Origin: Lichenibacterium ramalinae
GTDB lineage: Bacteria; Pseudomonadota; Alphaproteobacteria; Rhizobiales; Beijerinckiaceae
Reading direction: 5' to 3'
Assembly (NCBI RefSeq): GCF_004137085.1
Contig: NZ_QYBC01000006.1
Span: 212,939-276,938 of the forward strand
DNA: 64,000 bases
The notes beneath the pieces were generated by a model. The model saw only the letters and a program-made list of their open reading frames with translations. It was not told where the DNA came from and did no database searches. Made by a program: the position numbers and the translations under genes. Below, one piece after another: positions 36,354-45,216 of this stretch. Positions within the stretch are counted from its first letter, which is position 1, and each line of letters opens with the position of its first letter.

Positions 36354-36665
36354 TCAGCCGAGTTCGAAATCCAGCACCGTCAGGCCGCTCAACCCGCCCT
36401 GCGCGGCCTTGACGAGGCGGGCGCCCGCCGCCTCGTGTTCGGGCAGCGCCAGGTAGGTGTCCCGTGCGGCGGCGTCGTCGAAGTCGATGGTGAAGGCGTG
36501 GGTGTGGCCCCGGCCCAGCCCTTCCTGGCTGACGTTGGGCCCACGCTGAAACGTCCTCATGCCGGGCAGCATGCGGCGCAGGTCCCCGAGCGCGTCGAAG
36601 ATGGCGGCGATCTCGCCCGGCGCGATGTCGTCGCGGAACCGCACCAGCACCACATGTCGGATCAT
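36354..36665 (-). CDS. Dabb-domain (stress-responsive alpha-beta barrel) protein
   Basis: A 103-aa protein matching the Dabb family: MIRHVVLVRFRDDIAPGEI at the start, then HTHAFTIDFDDAAARDTYLA with the conserved His and Tyr, and LPEHEAAG. Members are small dimeric ferredoxin-like folds with varied or unknown roles. It is the last core gene before the island. Confidence 0.88.
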   Translation of the reverse strand: MIRHVVLVRFRDDIAPGEIAAIFDALGDLRRMLPGMRTFQRGPNVSQEGLGRGHTHAFTIDFDDAAARDTYLALPEHEAAGARLVKAAQGGLSGLTVLDFELG

Positions 36666-36832
36666 CGCGCCCTGCCCCTATGTTCGGCTTTATGACGTCG
36701 GGATAGGGCAGCGGGGCCGCGCGCTCAAGGCACGACCGCGGAAGACCTGCAATGCAAGATCGAGAGCTCGGCGGCGCGCAGCGGAACCGGATGCGGCGGC
36801 TAGTCCGGGCTCGAGGATCGCCGGGCCGAGAC

Positions 36833-36880
36833 TGGCGCGCCCAAGGGGAATCGAACCCCTGTTTTCGCCGTGAAAGGGCA
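36833..36880 (-). repeat. tRNA-Glu(UUC) 3' fragment: attachment site at island left end
   Basis: The minus strand reads the 3' half of a tRNA-Glu: anticodon loop CTTTCAC (anticodon TTC at 36872-36874), T arm AGGGG-TTCGATT-CCCCT, acceptor 3' strand TGGGCGC, and encoded CCA at 36833. The 5' half does not continue: the upstream sequence cannot form the D arm or the 5' acceptor strand. This is what is left at one end when an element integrates into a tRNA and supplies its own 3' half. The integrase gene follows 138 bp to the right. Confidence 0.8.
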
Positions 36881-36885
36881 TCACC

Positions 36886-36914
36886 GACTGTCCATTGGCG
36901 TCCAGTACAGTCCA
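36886..36914 (+). repeat. Three GTCCA direct repeats at 10-bp spacing, inside an inverted repeat
   Basis: GTCCA occurs at 36890, 36900 and 36910, exactly one helical turn apart. The outer GACTGT (36886) and ACAGTC (36907) form an inverted repeat. Lying between the tRNA fragment and the integrase start, they are good candidates for binding sites of the integrase or its directionality factor. Confidence 0.55.
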
Positions 36915-37018
36915 TCTAACCATTTGACAACGCTTGAGGAACGCTACATGACGTAGTTGCGTTGTCCAGCTAGGCATGCGAAGGTTGAACCCCGCACACA
37001 GGACACAAACGGGACACC

Positions 37019-38227
37019 ATGGCCCACAGCGCCCGCGCTCCGAAGCTTGAAACCAGATCGAACCGGCTTAAGCTGCCGATAGCAAAAAAGCCGGTGTTCG
37101 TGCGGATCGCACCGAAGATCTCGCTCGGCTATCGGCGCAACGCTACGGCTGGCACATGGGTAGTGCGTGTCGCCATCGGCGAGGGCAAGGCTCGGACTGA
37201 GCGCATCGCCACGGCCGACGATCTCGACGAGAGCGACGCCAGCACCATCCTCACCTTTTGGGAGGCTCAGACCCGGGCCAAGATTGTGGCGCGTGGCGAG
37301 CAGGGAGGAGCGCCTCGCCAAGCACCGTTCACCGTCGAGCGTGCTGCCATCGCCTACCTGAGCAGCCTGGAAGCCCGGAATCAGCGTACCGCCAACGACG
37401 CCCGCCTCCGCCTGAACCGGCTCTTCCTGCCGAAGTTCGGCAGAACCGCTATCACCGATCTGACCCGCACTGCACTGGAAGGTTGGCGTGATGGCCTTGT
37501 GCGGGTTGGCGGCGATGCCGAACAGCGGCGGAGAAGCCAGGATACCGCAAATCGGGTCCTGAGCATCGTCAAGGCGCTGTTGAACCACGCCGTGGGAGAC
37601 CCGGCGAATGGGCTATCGAATGACAGCGCATGGCGCCTCGTGAAGCCGTTCCAGCGGGTGGGGCGGGCGCGTGAGGTCCATTTCGAAAGCACCGACGTGC
37701 TGCAGCTGCTGAAAGCGACTGACGATAAGGCATTTCGCAACCTGCTGACCGCCGGATTCCTGACCGGGGCGCGCTACGGAGAGTTGACCGCGTGCCATGT
37801 GCGTCATTTTGACCTGGACGGCGAGTCGCTTCGTGTGCCGAGCGGCAAGACGGGCGCTCGTACCGTCATTCTCCAATCAGAGGCGGTCGCCTTCTTCGCG
37901 CATATTGCTGGTGCTCGGTCAAAAGATGAACCTTTGCTGGCCCGTGCTGACGGTGGCGCGTGGGGTGCGAGCCATCAGGTTCGCCCGATGAAGCGGGCGC
38001 TTACAGGGGCTGGACTGGACCCAAGCGGGACATTTTATGCCCTCCGCCACTCCTACATCTCGCGAGCGATTGAGGCCGGTGTCCCGCTGAATGTAGTCGC
38101 CGAGAACTGCGGGACAAGCGTGCGCATGATCGAGACGACCTACGCGAAGGTGCTCGCGGGCAAGCGGCGAGAGTTCATCGCCCAAGGCGCGCCTCGCCTG
38201 TTTGGCGACACGCCTCCATCAGTTTGA
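37019..38227 (+). CDS. Tyrosine-type site-specific integrase of the island
   Basis: A 402-aa phage-type integrase. The N-terminal part contains an SAM-like core-binding domain (FTVERAAIAYLSSLEARNQR... FGRTAITDLTRTALEGWRD). The catalytic domain holds Arg in FLTGARYGELTA, Lys in VPSGKTGARTV, the box FYALRHSYISRAIEAG (the usual first His is Tyr) and the nucleophile Tyr in VRMIETTYAKVLAGK. This variant is common in alphaproteobacterial island integrases. It is transcribed away from the tRNA-Glu fragment, the standard arrangement for an element using that tRNA as its target. Confidence 0.93.
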   Translation: MAHSARAPKLETRSNRLKLPIAKKPVFVRIAPKISLGYRRNATAGTWVVRVAIGEGKARTERIATADDLDESDASTILTFWEAQTRAKIVARGEQGGAPRQAPFTVERAAIAYLSSLEARNQRTANDARLRLNRLFLPKFGRTAITDLTRTALEGWRDGLVRVGGDAEQRRRSQDTANRVLSIVKALLNHAVGDPANGLSNDSAWRLVKPFQRVGRAREVHFESTDVLQLLKATDDKAFRNLLTAGFLTGARYGELTACHVRHFDLDGESLRVPSGKTGARTVILQSEAVAFFAHIAGARSKDEPLLARADGGAWGASHQVRPMKRALTGAGLDPSGTFYALRHSYISRAIEAGVPLNVVAENCGTSVRMIETTYAKVLAGKRREFIAQGAPRLFGDTPPSV

Positions 38228-38729
38228 TTTCGCCGTCTCCCTCTCCGCCACTTATTCTATTTACGACATTGCGCTAGCACCGTCTCCCACTTCGGCAGGG
38301 CATCGCGCCCCTATTTTCAGCTGACACTTGCGTCGGCTGAAATCGGTCGTCACTGGACCCTTCCGGACGCCCGTTCACCCGGGACCAAACTTTCCTCAAC
38401 GATCCGGACCTTTCCATGGTCCGACCATCGACGCCGGCGCTCGGACTCGCCGAGAGGCCCGACTCGCATCGACCTGACGAATCTTAGGCTAGCCACAAGC
38501 TCGAAAGCTGGGTGGCAAACTCATCATCCTGCGGGCGGCCTTCGTAGGATGGGTGCATCGAGATCATTTGCGGCATGTTCTTCCCACGGCAAAGGCCTCC
38601 GGTGACGCACCTGCAAGCGCACTCGCTCCGGGTCGCGTCGAAGAGGATTTCGGCGGGCTCGGATCGTGTCTCAAGGCGTGGTGTAGCTTCCGGGGGAGCA
38701 ACCTTGGTCACCCGCTCGGGCCGGGACGA
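38228..38729. other. Region without a recognisable gene between integrase and IS256 remnant
   Basis: No convincing coding sequence. The part next to 38730 is probably the non-coding end of the IS256 element; I could not match its terminal repeats on the two sides. Confidence 0.5.
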
Positions 38730-39928
38730 TCAGGCTACCAGGGTCGGCAGGCTGACGGTGTCACTATCGCCGATCGGGGCGATGCTTTCCAGCGTCATGT
38801 GTCGGGACCGCTGGACGGCCCATTCGTCGTTCTGTTCGAGCAGAATAGCTCCGACAAGCCGCTTGATGGAGGCTTCGTCGGGGAAGATGCCGACGACATC
38901 TGTCCGGCGCTTGATTTAGCCGTCGACGCGTTCGAGCGGATTGGTCGAATGTCGCTTGGTCCGATGAGCGGCCGGGAACGTCATATAGGCCAGGACATTT
39001 TCCTCCGCACTGTCCATGAGAGCGGATAGCTTGGGCATCTTGGCACGGAACTGGTCGGCGACGCGGCGCCATTGCTGTCGGGCGGCCTCGGCGTCAGCCT
39101 GCGCGAAGGCCGTGGCGATCAGGGCGGAAACGACTTGGCGGCCGCTCTTGCCGGCATGGGCCAAGGCATTGCGCATGAAGTGAACGCGGCAATGCTGGGC
39201 CGTGGCGCCGAGCACCTTGGTGGCAGCGGCCTTCAGTCCTTCATGCGCGTCCGAGATCACCAGCTTCACGCCGCGCAGCCCGCGCCGCGCCAACTTGCGG
39301 AGCAAGGCCGTCCAGAACGTCTCCGCCTCCGACTGGCCAATATCCATGCCGAGCACCTCGCGCCGCCCGTCGGTGTTGACCCCCAGCGCCATCGTCACGG
39401 CGACCGACACGATCCGACCCGCCTCCGCACCTTCACGTAGGTCGCATCAAGCCACAGATACGGCCAGTCACCTTCGATGGATCGGTCCAGGAAGGCGTTC
39501 GCGCGCTCGTCGATCTCGGTGCACAGCCGGCTGACCTGGCTCTTAGAGATGCCAGTCCCGCCCATGGCTTGAACGAGATCGTCGACCGAGCGAGTCGACA
39601 CGCCTTGGCTGTAGGCCTCCTGGATCACCGCCGTGAGCGCCTTCTCGGCCATCCGCCGCGGCTCAAAGAAGCCGGGAAAGTACGAGCCCTTCCGCAGCTT
39701 CGGGATGCGCAATTCGACCGTCCCGGCCCGCGTCTGCCAGTCCCAGTCGCGATATCCGTTGCGCTGCGCCAGGCGCTCGCCGCTCTTCTCGCCAAAGGGC
39801 GCGCCCGTCAGGGCGCCCACCTCCATCTCCATGAGGCGCTCGGCCGCAAAGCCGATCATCTCGCGCAAAACATCCGCGTCGGCGCTCTTCTCAAGCAGGC
39901 CGCGCAGGCTCATCATCTCGCCGGTCAT
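38730..39928 (-). pseudogene. IS256-family transposase, inactivated
   Basis: Full-length (about 400 codons) mutator-type transposase with two lesions. The first part ([20 protein letters not shown] to [10 protein letters not shown]) has the N-terminal domain and the first catalytic Asp ([11 protein letters not shown]). At about 39418 a single-base deletion shifts the frame. The second part continues [35 protein letters not shown] (second Asp) and STNPLERVDG. A stop codon (TAA in place of Glu) at 38916 then interrupts the family motif ERxNxEIKRR. The remainder runs in the original frame to a normal stop at 38730. It cannot make an active protein. Confidence 0.88.
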
Positions 39929-40323
39929 CGGTGCGTCTTTCGGTTCAGGTTGGTCTTCTCAACCCGACCCTAGCCGGCGACCGCCGATGGCTACCTCCCG
40001 CGAAGACGTCCGTCCGCTACAGCGCTGTGGATAGCGCGCGGACAAGCGTCTCCGCTACCCGGGCACCTACATCACGGCCTGGGACACGACCCAGGCTCGG
40101 CCAATCCGGCGTACTCGGCCTCACAGCCGAGCACCTCGGGAAGCCGCCACCTGCCCAAGACGCTTACACCAGCTGGAAGCCACCCGTCTGTGTCGACTCA
40201 CCAAAAACCTGCACCAATCTCTCGCCCAGCGGCCATTTTGCGAGGATATGTAACATATTCCTTGAATACGCGCAGAATGACGATTACCTGTCGTTCCTAT
40301 CCCGTGAAAGCGAGGAACTCGTG
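39929..40323. other. IS256 flank and non-coding sequence
   Basis: Left flank of the IS256 remnant followed by sequence with no recognisable gene. An open frame crosses it into the next gene, but its amino-acid composition before 40324 is not protein-like. Confidence 0.45.
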
Positions 40324-40887
40324 ATGCCCGTTGTCAGGATCAGCGACGCGGCTTTTGGCGACTTGAAGCAGCTATCGAAATGGCTGGAAACAAAGACGCC
40401 GAGAGAAACAATCGACAAGATCATCGGCTATGCAATGAGTGATATGGGACTGGAGCGAGACAGCGAAGCACTTGATGAATCCAGTCTCATTAATAGTGGT
40501 GCGACGGAGTTCGACAACGCTCCCGGTTTGACCTTCACCAAACCTCTTTCCGCATCGGTGAATGGTGCTGTTGTCCAAAACCCTCGGTGGAGGAGTGTTC
40601 TTCATGTAGTCATCGCTCAGGTCAAAGCCAAAGGATTTGAAGGAGATCGCCTTATACGGGAGCTTAATATTCCGGCTCGGGCACAGCGCTACGAGAATGA
40701 AGGATTCAGGTACTATCCTGATCTCGGCATTTCAGTGCAGGGCCAGTCGGCCACTGATGTCTGGAAGGAGATCGATCGTCTTGCAAGAAAATGGCACATA
40801 CCTGTCAAGATCGAGTTCTGGTGGCGCCAAAATCTAAAAGCACAATATCCGGGCCGAAGAGGGTTGCTTCGTTCAGGAACAAATTAG
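40324..40887 (+). CDS. Hypothetical protein with RHH-like N-terminus
   Basis: A 187-aa soluble protein, starting MPVVRISDAAFGDLKQLSKW. The first ~45 residues have the strand-helix-helix spacing of a ribbon-helix-helix DNA-binding domain (VRISDAAFGDLK...TPRETIDKIIGYAM). The C-terminal ~110 residues (PRWRSVLHVVIAQVKAKGF to VKIEFWWRQN) look like a mixed alpha/beta domain, family unknown to me. Base composition is lower in GC than the chromosome, in keeping with the island. It may be an orphan regulator or restriction-related protein; I cannot assign a function. Confidence 0.6.
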   Translation: MPVVRISDAAFGDLKQLSKWLETKTPRETIDKIIGYAMSDMGLERDSEALDESSLINSGATEFDNAPGLTFTKPLSASVNGAVVQNPRWRSVLHVVIAQVKAKGFEGDRLIRELNIPARAQRYENEGFRYYPDLGISVQGQSATDVWKEIDRLARKWHIPVKIEFWWRQNLKAQYPGRRGLLRSGTN

Positions 40888-41617
40888 GCTATAAATCATT
40901 TTGTTGAAGTTTGTTAGTTCCATCAAGCGCTATCAATATAGCGCTGTTTTAGAGACATTTATTTTCATAGCCCAAATACTAATTGAGCTGCTCACATGTA
41001 TCTGATCTTTAGGCGCGTACAATTTGTAAGACTACACAGATTCTCCGCTTCGACAGATTATTTTAAATTATTATTTATGTACATAATCGATCATGCAGAG
41101 GAACTGACGAGTTAAAGCGATCGTCGTGAGTGAAGCCCGTGCCATGATGGTATCGCTGCCGGAAGGATGTCGTGGGCCGCTCGCAAGTAGCTACTTACGG
41201 TATGACGCTTTGCTGAAGGCTGTCAGACGCCAATGGTGCCCAGCACGATGCTGAACGTGCCCGCGTCGGAGGCCACGCGCGCTGTCGCCACGACGGTGCG
41301 CGCGGCGGCCTCGCCCTTGGCGGATCACGTGGCGCGATAGCCATGTGTGTTAATGCGCTAGATCCGGTGATCCGGTGGGCTACAGATCGCGTTCACAGGC
41401 GTTATCCTGCGCTTTCTCCCGTCCGGGGAAGGACGCGAAGGTCAGGAATTAGTCGCGAGCGCGCCGCATGCAGTGTTGAATGTCGCGAGCCAAGTCGCAA
41501 ACTAAGCGCGGCATCGAAGCGAGATCAACCGAACCCGTCCGGCGACGACCGCCTTGCGGGTAACTGTCCCGAGGCCGACCTTAGGGGCTTACGGCTAGCC
41601 TAAAGGTCATCAGGTCA
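40888..41617. other. AT-rich region without a recognised gene
   Basis: Positions about 40880-41090 are much richer in A and T than the rest of the window, with several TTTATT-like tracts. The rest holds short open frames with no family resemblance. Sequence directly before 41618 may include the left end of an IS66-type element (GTAACTGTCC near 41560). Confidence 0.5.
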
Positions 41618-41918
41618 ATGCGGGTCGAGGTTCTGAGCGGGGTCGAGCGCCGGCGTCGTTGGTCGGACAATGAGAAGGCCCGGATCATCAAGAAGTCTCC
41701 GGTCCCGGGTGCGCGGGTGGCTGAGGTGGCCCGCCGCAACGCGGTGAATGCCAGCCCGGTGTTCGGGTAGCGTCGTCTGGCGCGCGACGGCCTTCTGCAA
41801 CGGGCGTTCCGGCGCTGGTTCCGGTCGAGATCGTGGCCCCAATCCCCGCGCTGCCGGCCCTGGCGGCACCGAGCGTGCTGCGCCCGAGGCGGTCGACTGG
41901 GCTGTTCGACCACAGGTG
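41618..41918 (+). pseudogene. IS66-family TnpA (accessory protein) remnant
   Basis: Translation from ATG 41618 gives VEVLSGVERRRRWSDNEKAR and VAEVARRNAVNASPVFG, the helix-turn-helix start of IS66 TnpA. A TAG then replaces the usual Trp of the QLFxWRR motif. The downstream phrase VPVEIVAPIPALPALAAP, typical of the same protein, lies in another frame. So there is at least one nonsense and one frameshift change. TnpB and TnpC are missing. Confidence 0.7.
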
Positions 41919-41945
41919 AAACAAACCGGTCTGCCAAAAGGCAAC

Positions 41946-43163
41946 CTAATGATTGCCAAGTCCTGCTTGCACCAGCGCTGCAATACTTGGGTCATAGCGG
42001 AATTGCGTTATTGAACCGTCCTGAATGCGCCGCACCGCCTCGTCGATGACAAACAGTGGCACAAGAAACCATTCGCGAGGCACGATAGCTTGCCCGAACC
42101 GATCTTTTATAGCGAGCTGAAGCCGGGCCGAGCTGAAGATGCGGTGAATTAGATTCTCAAGCTTAGATCTATTGATGTTGAATAGCTCGTAAGTTCTAAC
42201 GACCTCGACATCTGCCATTAAATAAGTAGGGTCAAGACGTGCATTTGTGAGCCGTCGTCTAACGTCTCCGCTTGTGACTCCAATTTTGTGGAGAACATCA
42301 CGTTGAGCTGCTATATCGGGCTGTTTTGAATTGCTGCGCAGGACATAAATTGTGCCGCTGTTTTGATCATCCTTTTCCGCAACGTCTGAAAACAAAGGCC
42401 CGGCATTCGGCTCCGTGATGCGCCGCCCCGCCTCGTCCTTGTACAAGGCCCGCTGAAGCGAACGTCGAAGCAGGTTGCTCTCCGTTCCGTTGGAATATAT
42501 TACTCGCAAACGTGCGTCGCTTTCTCCGTTCGGGGCTCGAAAATCCTCGCCGACTTCGGCGACAAAGGCCGTCTGGCCACCGAGTATGAAAAATTGTCCT
42601 TCGGAAATATCAGCTTTTAGAAGCCCGGCATCTTTAACGAATAGGCGGGTCAATCTGATGCCCGCATCCAGTTGATGCTTCACCGTCTCAAACAGCGGTC
42701 TGAAGCGCTCGAAATCTTTGCAACGGTCTCGTTCGGCGATGTCCTCGGCTGCCCGTTTGTCAGCGGCCGAGCGAACGTGCTTTAAGTCAGTGATGTTGTC
42801 CTCGCATTCGGCATCGATACCCAGCTCCGCCAAGAGCGCATCGTCATCGAGCCCATCGACGGAGTCGCGGCCTGTCACGCCGGCCTCAGCGAGCAAGCCC
42901 TGGCGATCGAAGGATACAAGAAGCGCACGGAAATCCACTTGACCGCGCAGCCGATCGAGTCGCAGGGCATAGAGCCGCTCGAATATGTCCCGGTCCTCGC
43001 CCTGCTGAGGAGGACGGCCGTGCTGCTCGACGAAGCGCTGGATGTCCTCAAACCCTGCGATGATCCGCTCCTCGAGAGGCGTACGGCTCGCCTCGCGCTT
43101 GACCTCGACCTCGGCGCCGAGCTCGGCAAGGAGGGCGTCATCTTCGTCGGTGAAATTAGCCAC
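41946..43163 (-). CDS. GIY-YIG-like (T5orf172-type) nuclease of the defence-like operon
   Basis: A 405-aa protein, last gene of the operon; its start lies inside the end of the helicase gene (8-bp overlap). The N-terminal ~200 residues are helical and highly charged (repeated DDALLAELG phrase at ~9 and ~107). The C-terminal half holds a GIY-YIG-like domain: GTIYVLRSNS corresponds to the GIY strand, VLHKIGVTSGDVRRRL to YIG plus the conserved Arg, and SKLENLIHRIFSSARL to the helix with the metal-binding Glu. It probably cuts or nicks DNA; function within the system is inferred from context. Confidence 0.8.
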   Translation of the reverse strand: MANFTDEDDALLAELGAEVEVKREASRTPLEERIIAGFEDIQRFVEQHGRPPQQGEDRDIFERLYALRLDRLRGQVDFRALLVSFDRQGLLAEAGVTGRDSVDGLDDDALLAELGIDAECEDNITDLKHVRSAADKRAAEDIAERDRCKDFERFRPLFETVKHQLDAGIRLTRLFVKDAGLLKADISEGQFFILGGQTAFVAEVGEDFRAPNGESDARLRVIYSNGTESNLLRRSLQRALYKDEAGRRITEPNAGPLFSDVAEKDDQNSGTIYVLRSNSKQPDIAAQRDVLHKIGVTSGDVRRRLTNARLDPTYLMADVEVVRTYELFNINRSKLENLIHRIFSSARLQLAIKDRFGQAIVPREWFLVPLFVIDEAVRRIQDGSITQFRYDPSIAALVQAGLGNH

Positions 43164-45216
43164 GCTTCGCCTCCGCCTTCATCCGAGCAAGCACAGCCAC
43201 GCCTTGGGCCATCAGCTTTTCGTAAGCGTCCGGCGAAGTTAGAGACGGGAGACGCCCGCGCTCCTGCTTGAATTTCAAGGCGCGCCTGGCGAGATCCCGT
43301 GCTTCTTCAAGGGTAAGTCTAGCCTTTCTGCCGGCGATAATAGCGTGGACCTGTTTGAGACTGTCTTCGCTCATAGTTTTCGCGAGAATTGCGTAGGCTT
43401 CACCAAAGGGATTTATCCGGTCGATCATATCGATGTCGAGCTCGCGAACGTCGGTCACGAACTTTCGTACACCGTCGACGAAAGCGGTATTCGGTGTCTC
43501 GCTGTCATCACCCGCGGCAGAGCCGCCGGCTGCGACCTCCTTCGCCTTCTGAGTAAGACTCAACGCGGCGACGGCGTGCTGGCGCACCGCCTCCTGGTCC
43601 CCTTCGTCGAGCTCTGGATACCTTTCGCGCACGATTTTGCCCATGCGAACCTGCGTCAGCTCTTCGGGCACGAGTTCGGGATCGAATAGGCCGCGCTCGA
43701 CCGCCGTTTTGTCCTGCACGAATGCGGCAATGACTTCATTAAGGTCCTCATGGCAGATCCGCTGCGCTTCGCCGCTCTTCGGCGTCACGAGGCCCTTAAT
43801 CTCGACCTGGAAATGGCCGCTCTCTTCGTTGAATCCGACGTTGCACCGGCCGGGGTCGTAGCCGCCCTCGCCGTAATTGAAGCCTGGCGTCGCCTCATTC
43901 GTGAGATTTTTCGGCATGAAAGTGAAGCGTGGGGCGAGGACCTGCTCCATGAGAAGACTCGCCGCAATGGCCTTTAGCGTGTCGTTCACCGCTTCCGTTA
44001 CGGCCTTCTCGGAGGCATCTGGCTCAGCGATCAAGTTGGTAAACCGTGCACGCATCTTCCCCGGCGCGTCTCGGGTTGCTCGGCCGATAATCTGAACTAT
44101 CTCAGTCAGGCTAGAACGGTAGCCGACAGTCAGTGCGTGCTCGCACCAGATCCAATCGAAGCCCTCCTTCGCCATGCCCAACGCAATGATAATGTCAACG
44201 TGTTCGCGGTCACTCTTATGTATCGGGTCCTTCAGAGCGGCGGAAACACGGTCACGCTTGCCCGAGTCGTCGTCTACGAGGTCGGCAATACGAAGTACCT
44301 GCCCGTCGCCCCGCTTCACGAGCTGAAAGCCGGTCGCCGGATCCGCGCCTTGCCAAACCCCGAGAGCCTCGACAATGTGCTCGACCTCTTTGATCTTATC
44401 CTTCGTGCTCTCACGCGAGTTGACACTTGGGATATGAATGATCGTCTTCTCGGCAGGGTTCAATACTCTCAAAATGTCGTCAACATATGAGGACGAGTAG
44501 AAAAAATAGCCGATGTCGAGAGTCTTTAGGTGCTCGTAGCCATTGAGCTGCTCGTAATAGGTATATGTGACAGTGTCGAACTTAGCTTCGTCCTCCGCTG
44601 AAAGCACTGCCTCGGCATCACCACGAAAGTATGATCCGGTCATAGCAACTATATGCACGCGGTTACGCGCGATCAGGCCGGCGAGATGAGAGCCAAGCTT
44701 GTTGTCGGGGTTGGCCGAGACATGGTGAAACTCATCGACAGCTATCAATCGATTGTCGAAACTCCCGATCCCAAACTTGTCGACCGCAAACCGGAATGTT
44801 GCGTGAGTGCAGACCAGTGCTCTATCGTTACTTTCGAGAAAGGCGCCGACGGCATTAACTTTACCTCCATCTGTGCCCGGCGCGTTGCAAAGGTTCCATT
44901 GCGGCGCGACATGCCAATCGGCAAAGAAGCCGTGGGCAGTAAGCTTCTCGTCGGCGAAGCTCGAACCGATGGACCGCTCAGGCACGACGACGATCGCCTG
45001 CCGAATGCCCTGATTATCTAGCTTGTCGAGCGCAATAAACATGAGGGCTCGGCTTTTTCCCGATGCGGGAGGCGATTTGATTAATAGGTACTGCTCGCCT
45101 CGCCTCTCGAAGACCTTCTCCTGCATCGGCCGCATACCGAGTGCGTTGGCCTTCGTAGTCGAGCCGTTGCGGGCATAGGACACTGAGACAGCAGGAACCG
45201 ACCCGGTCATAGTCAT
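43156..45216 (-). CDS. DEAD/DEAH-type helicase of the defence-like operon
   Basis: A 686-aa superfamily 2 helicase. Walker A is IKSPPASGKSRALMF, motif II is LIAVDEFHHVS, motif III-like IVAMTGSY, and motif VI VQIIGRATRDAPGK. The C-terminal ~250 residues are unique to the family, with LVTPKSGEAQRICHEDLNEV and a helical end. The preferred start is ATG 45216 (MTMTGSVPAVSV), which overlaps the upstream stop as ATGA; an upstream start at 45246 is possible. The helicase type resembles the translocase subunits of Type I/III restriction systems, so it may drive DNA translocation towards a nuclease. Confidence 0.9.
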   Translation of the reverse strand: MTMTGSVPAVSVSYARNGSTTKANALGMRPMQEKVFERRGEQYLLIKSPPASGKSRALMFIALDKLDNQGIRQAIVVVPERSIGSSFADEKLTAHGFFADWHVAPQWNLCNAPGTDGGKVNAVGAFLESNDRALVCTHATFRFAVDKFGIGSFDNRLIAVDEFHHVSANPDNKLGSHLAGLIARNRVHIVAMTGSYFRGDAEAVLSAEDEAKFDTVTYTYYEQLNGYEHLKTLDIGYFFYSSSYVDDILRVLNPAEKTIIHIPSVNSRESTKDKIKEVEHIVEALGVWQGADPATGFQLVKRGDGQVLRIADLVDDDSGKRDRVSAALKDPIHKSDREHVDIIIALGMAKEGFDWIWCEHALTVGYRSSLTEIVQIIGRATRDAPGKMRARFTNLIAEPDASEKAVTEAVNDTLKAIAASLLMEQVLAPRFTFMPKNLTNEATPGFNYGEGGYDPGRCNVGFNEESGHFQVEIKGLVTPKSGEAQRICHEDLNEVIAAFVQDKTAVERGLFDPELVPEELTQVRMGKIVRERYPELDEGDQEAVRQHAVAALSLTQKAKEVAAGGSAAGDDSETPNTAFVDGVRKFVTDVRELDIDMIDRINPFGEAYAILAKTMSEDSLKQVHAIIAGRKARLTLEEARDLARRALKFKQERGRLPSLTSPDAYEKLMAQGVAVLARMKAEAKRG

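Noticed and set aside
36833..36960. Functional tRNA-Glu gene
   Set aside because: Only the 3' half is present; the sequence to its 5' side contains integrase-type repeats and cannot complete the acceptor or D stems.
38484..38711. 75-aa minus-strand frame after the IS256 transposase
   Set aside because: Lies in the non-coding end of the element; no convincing start or family.
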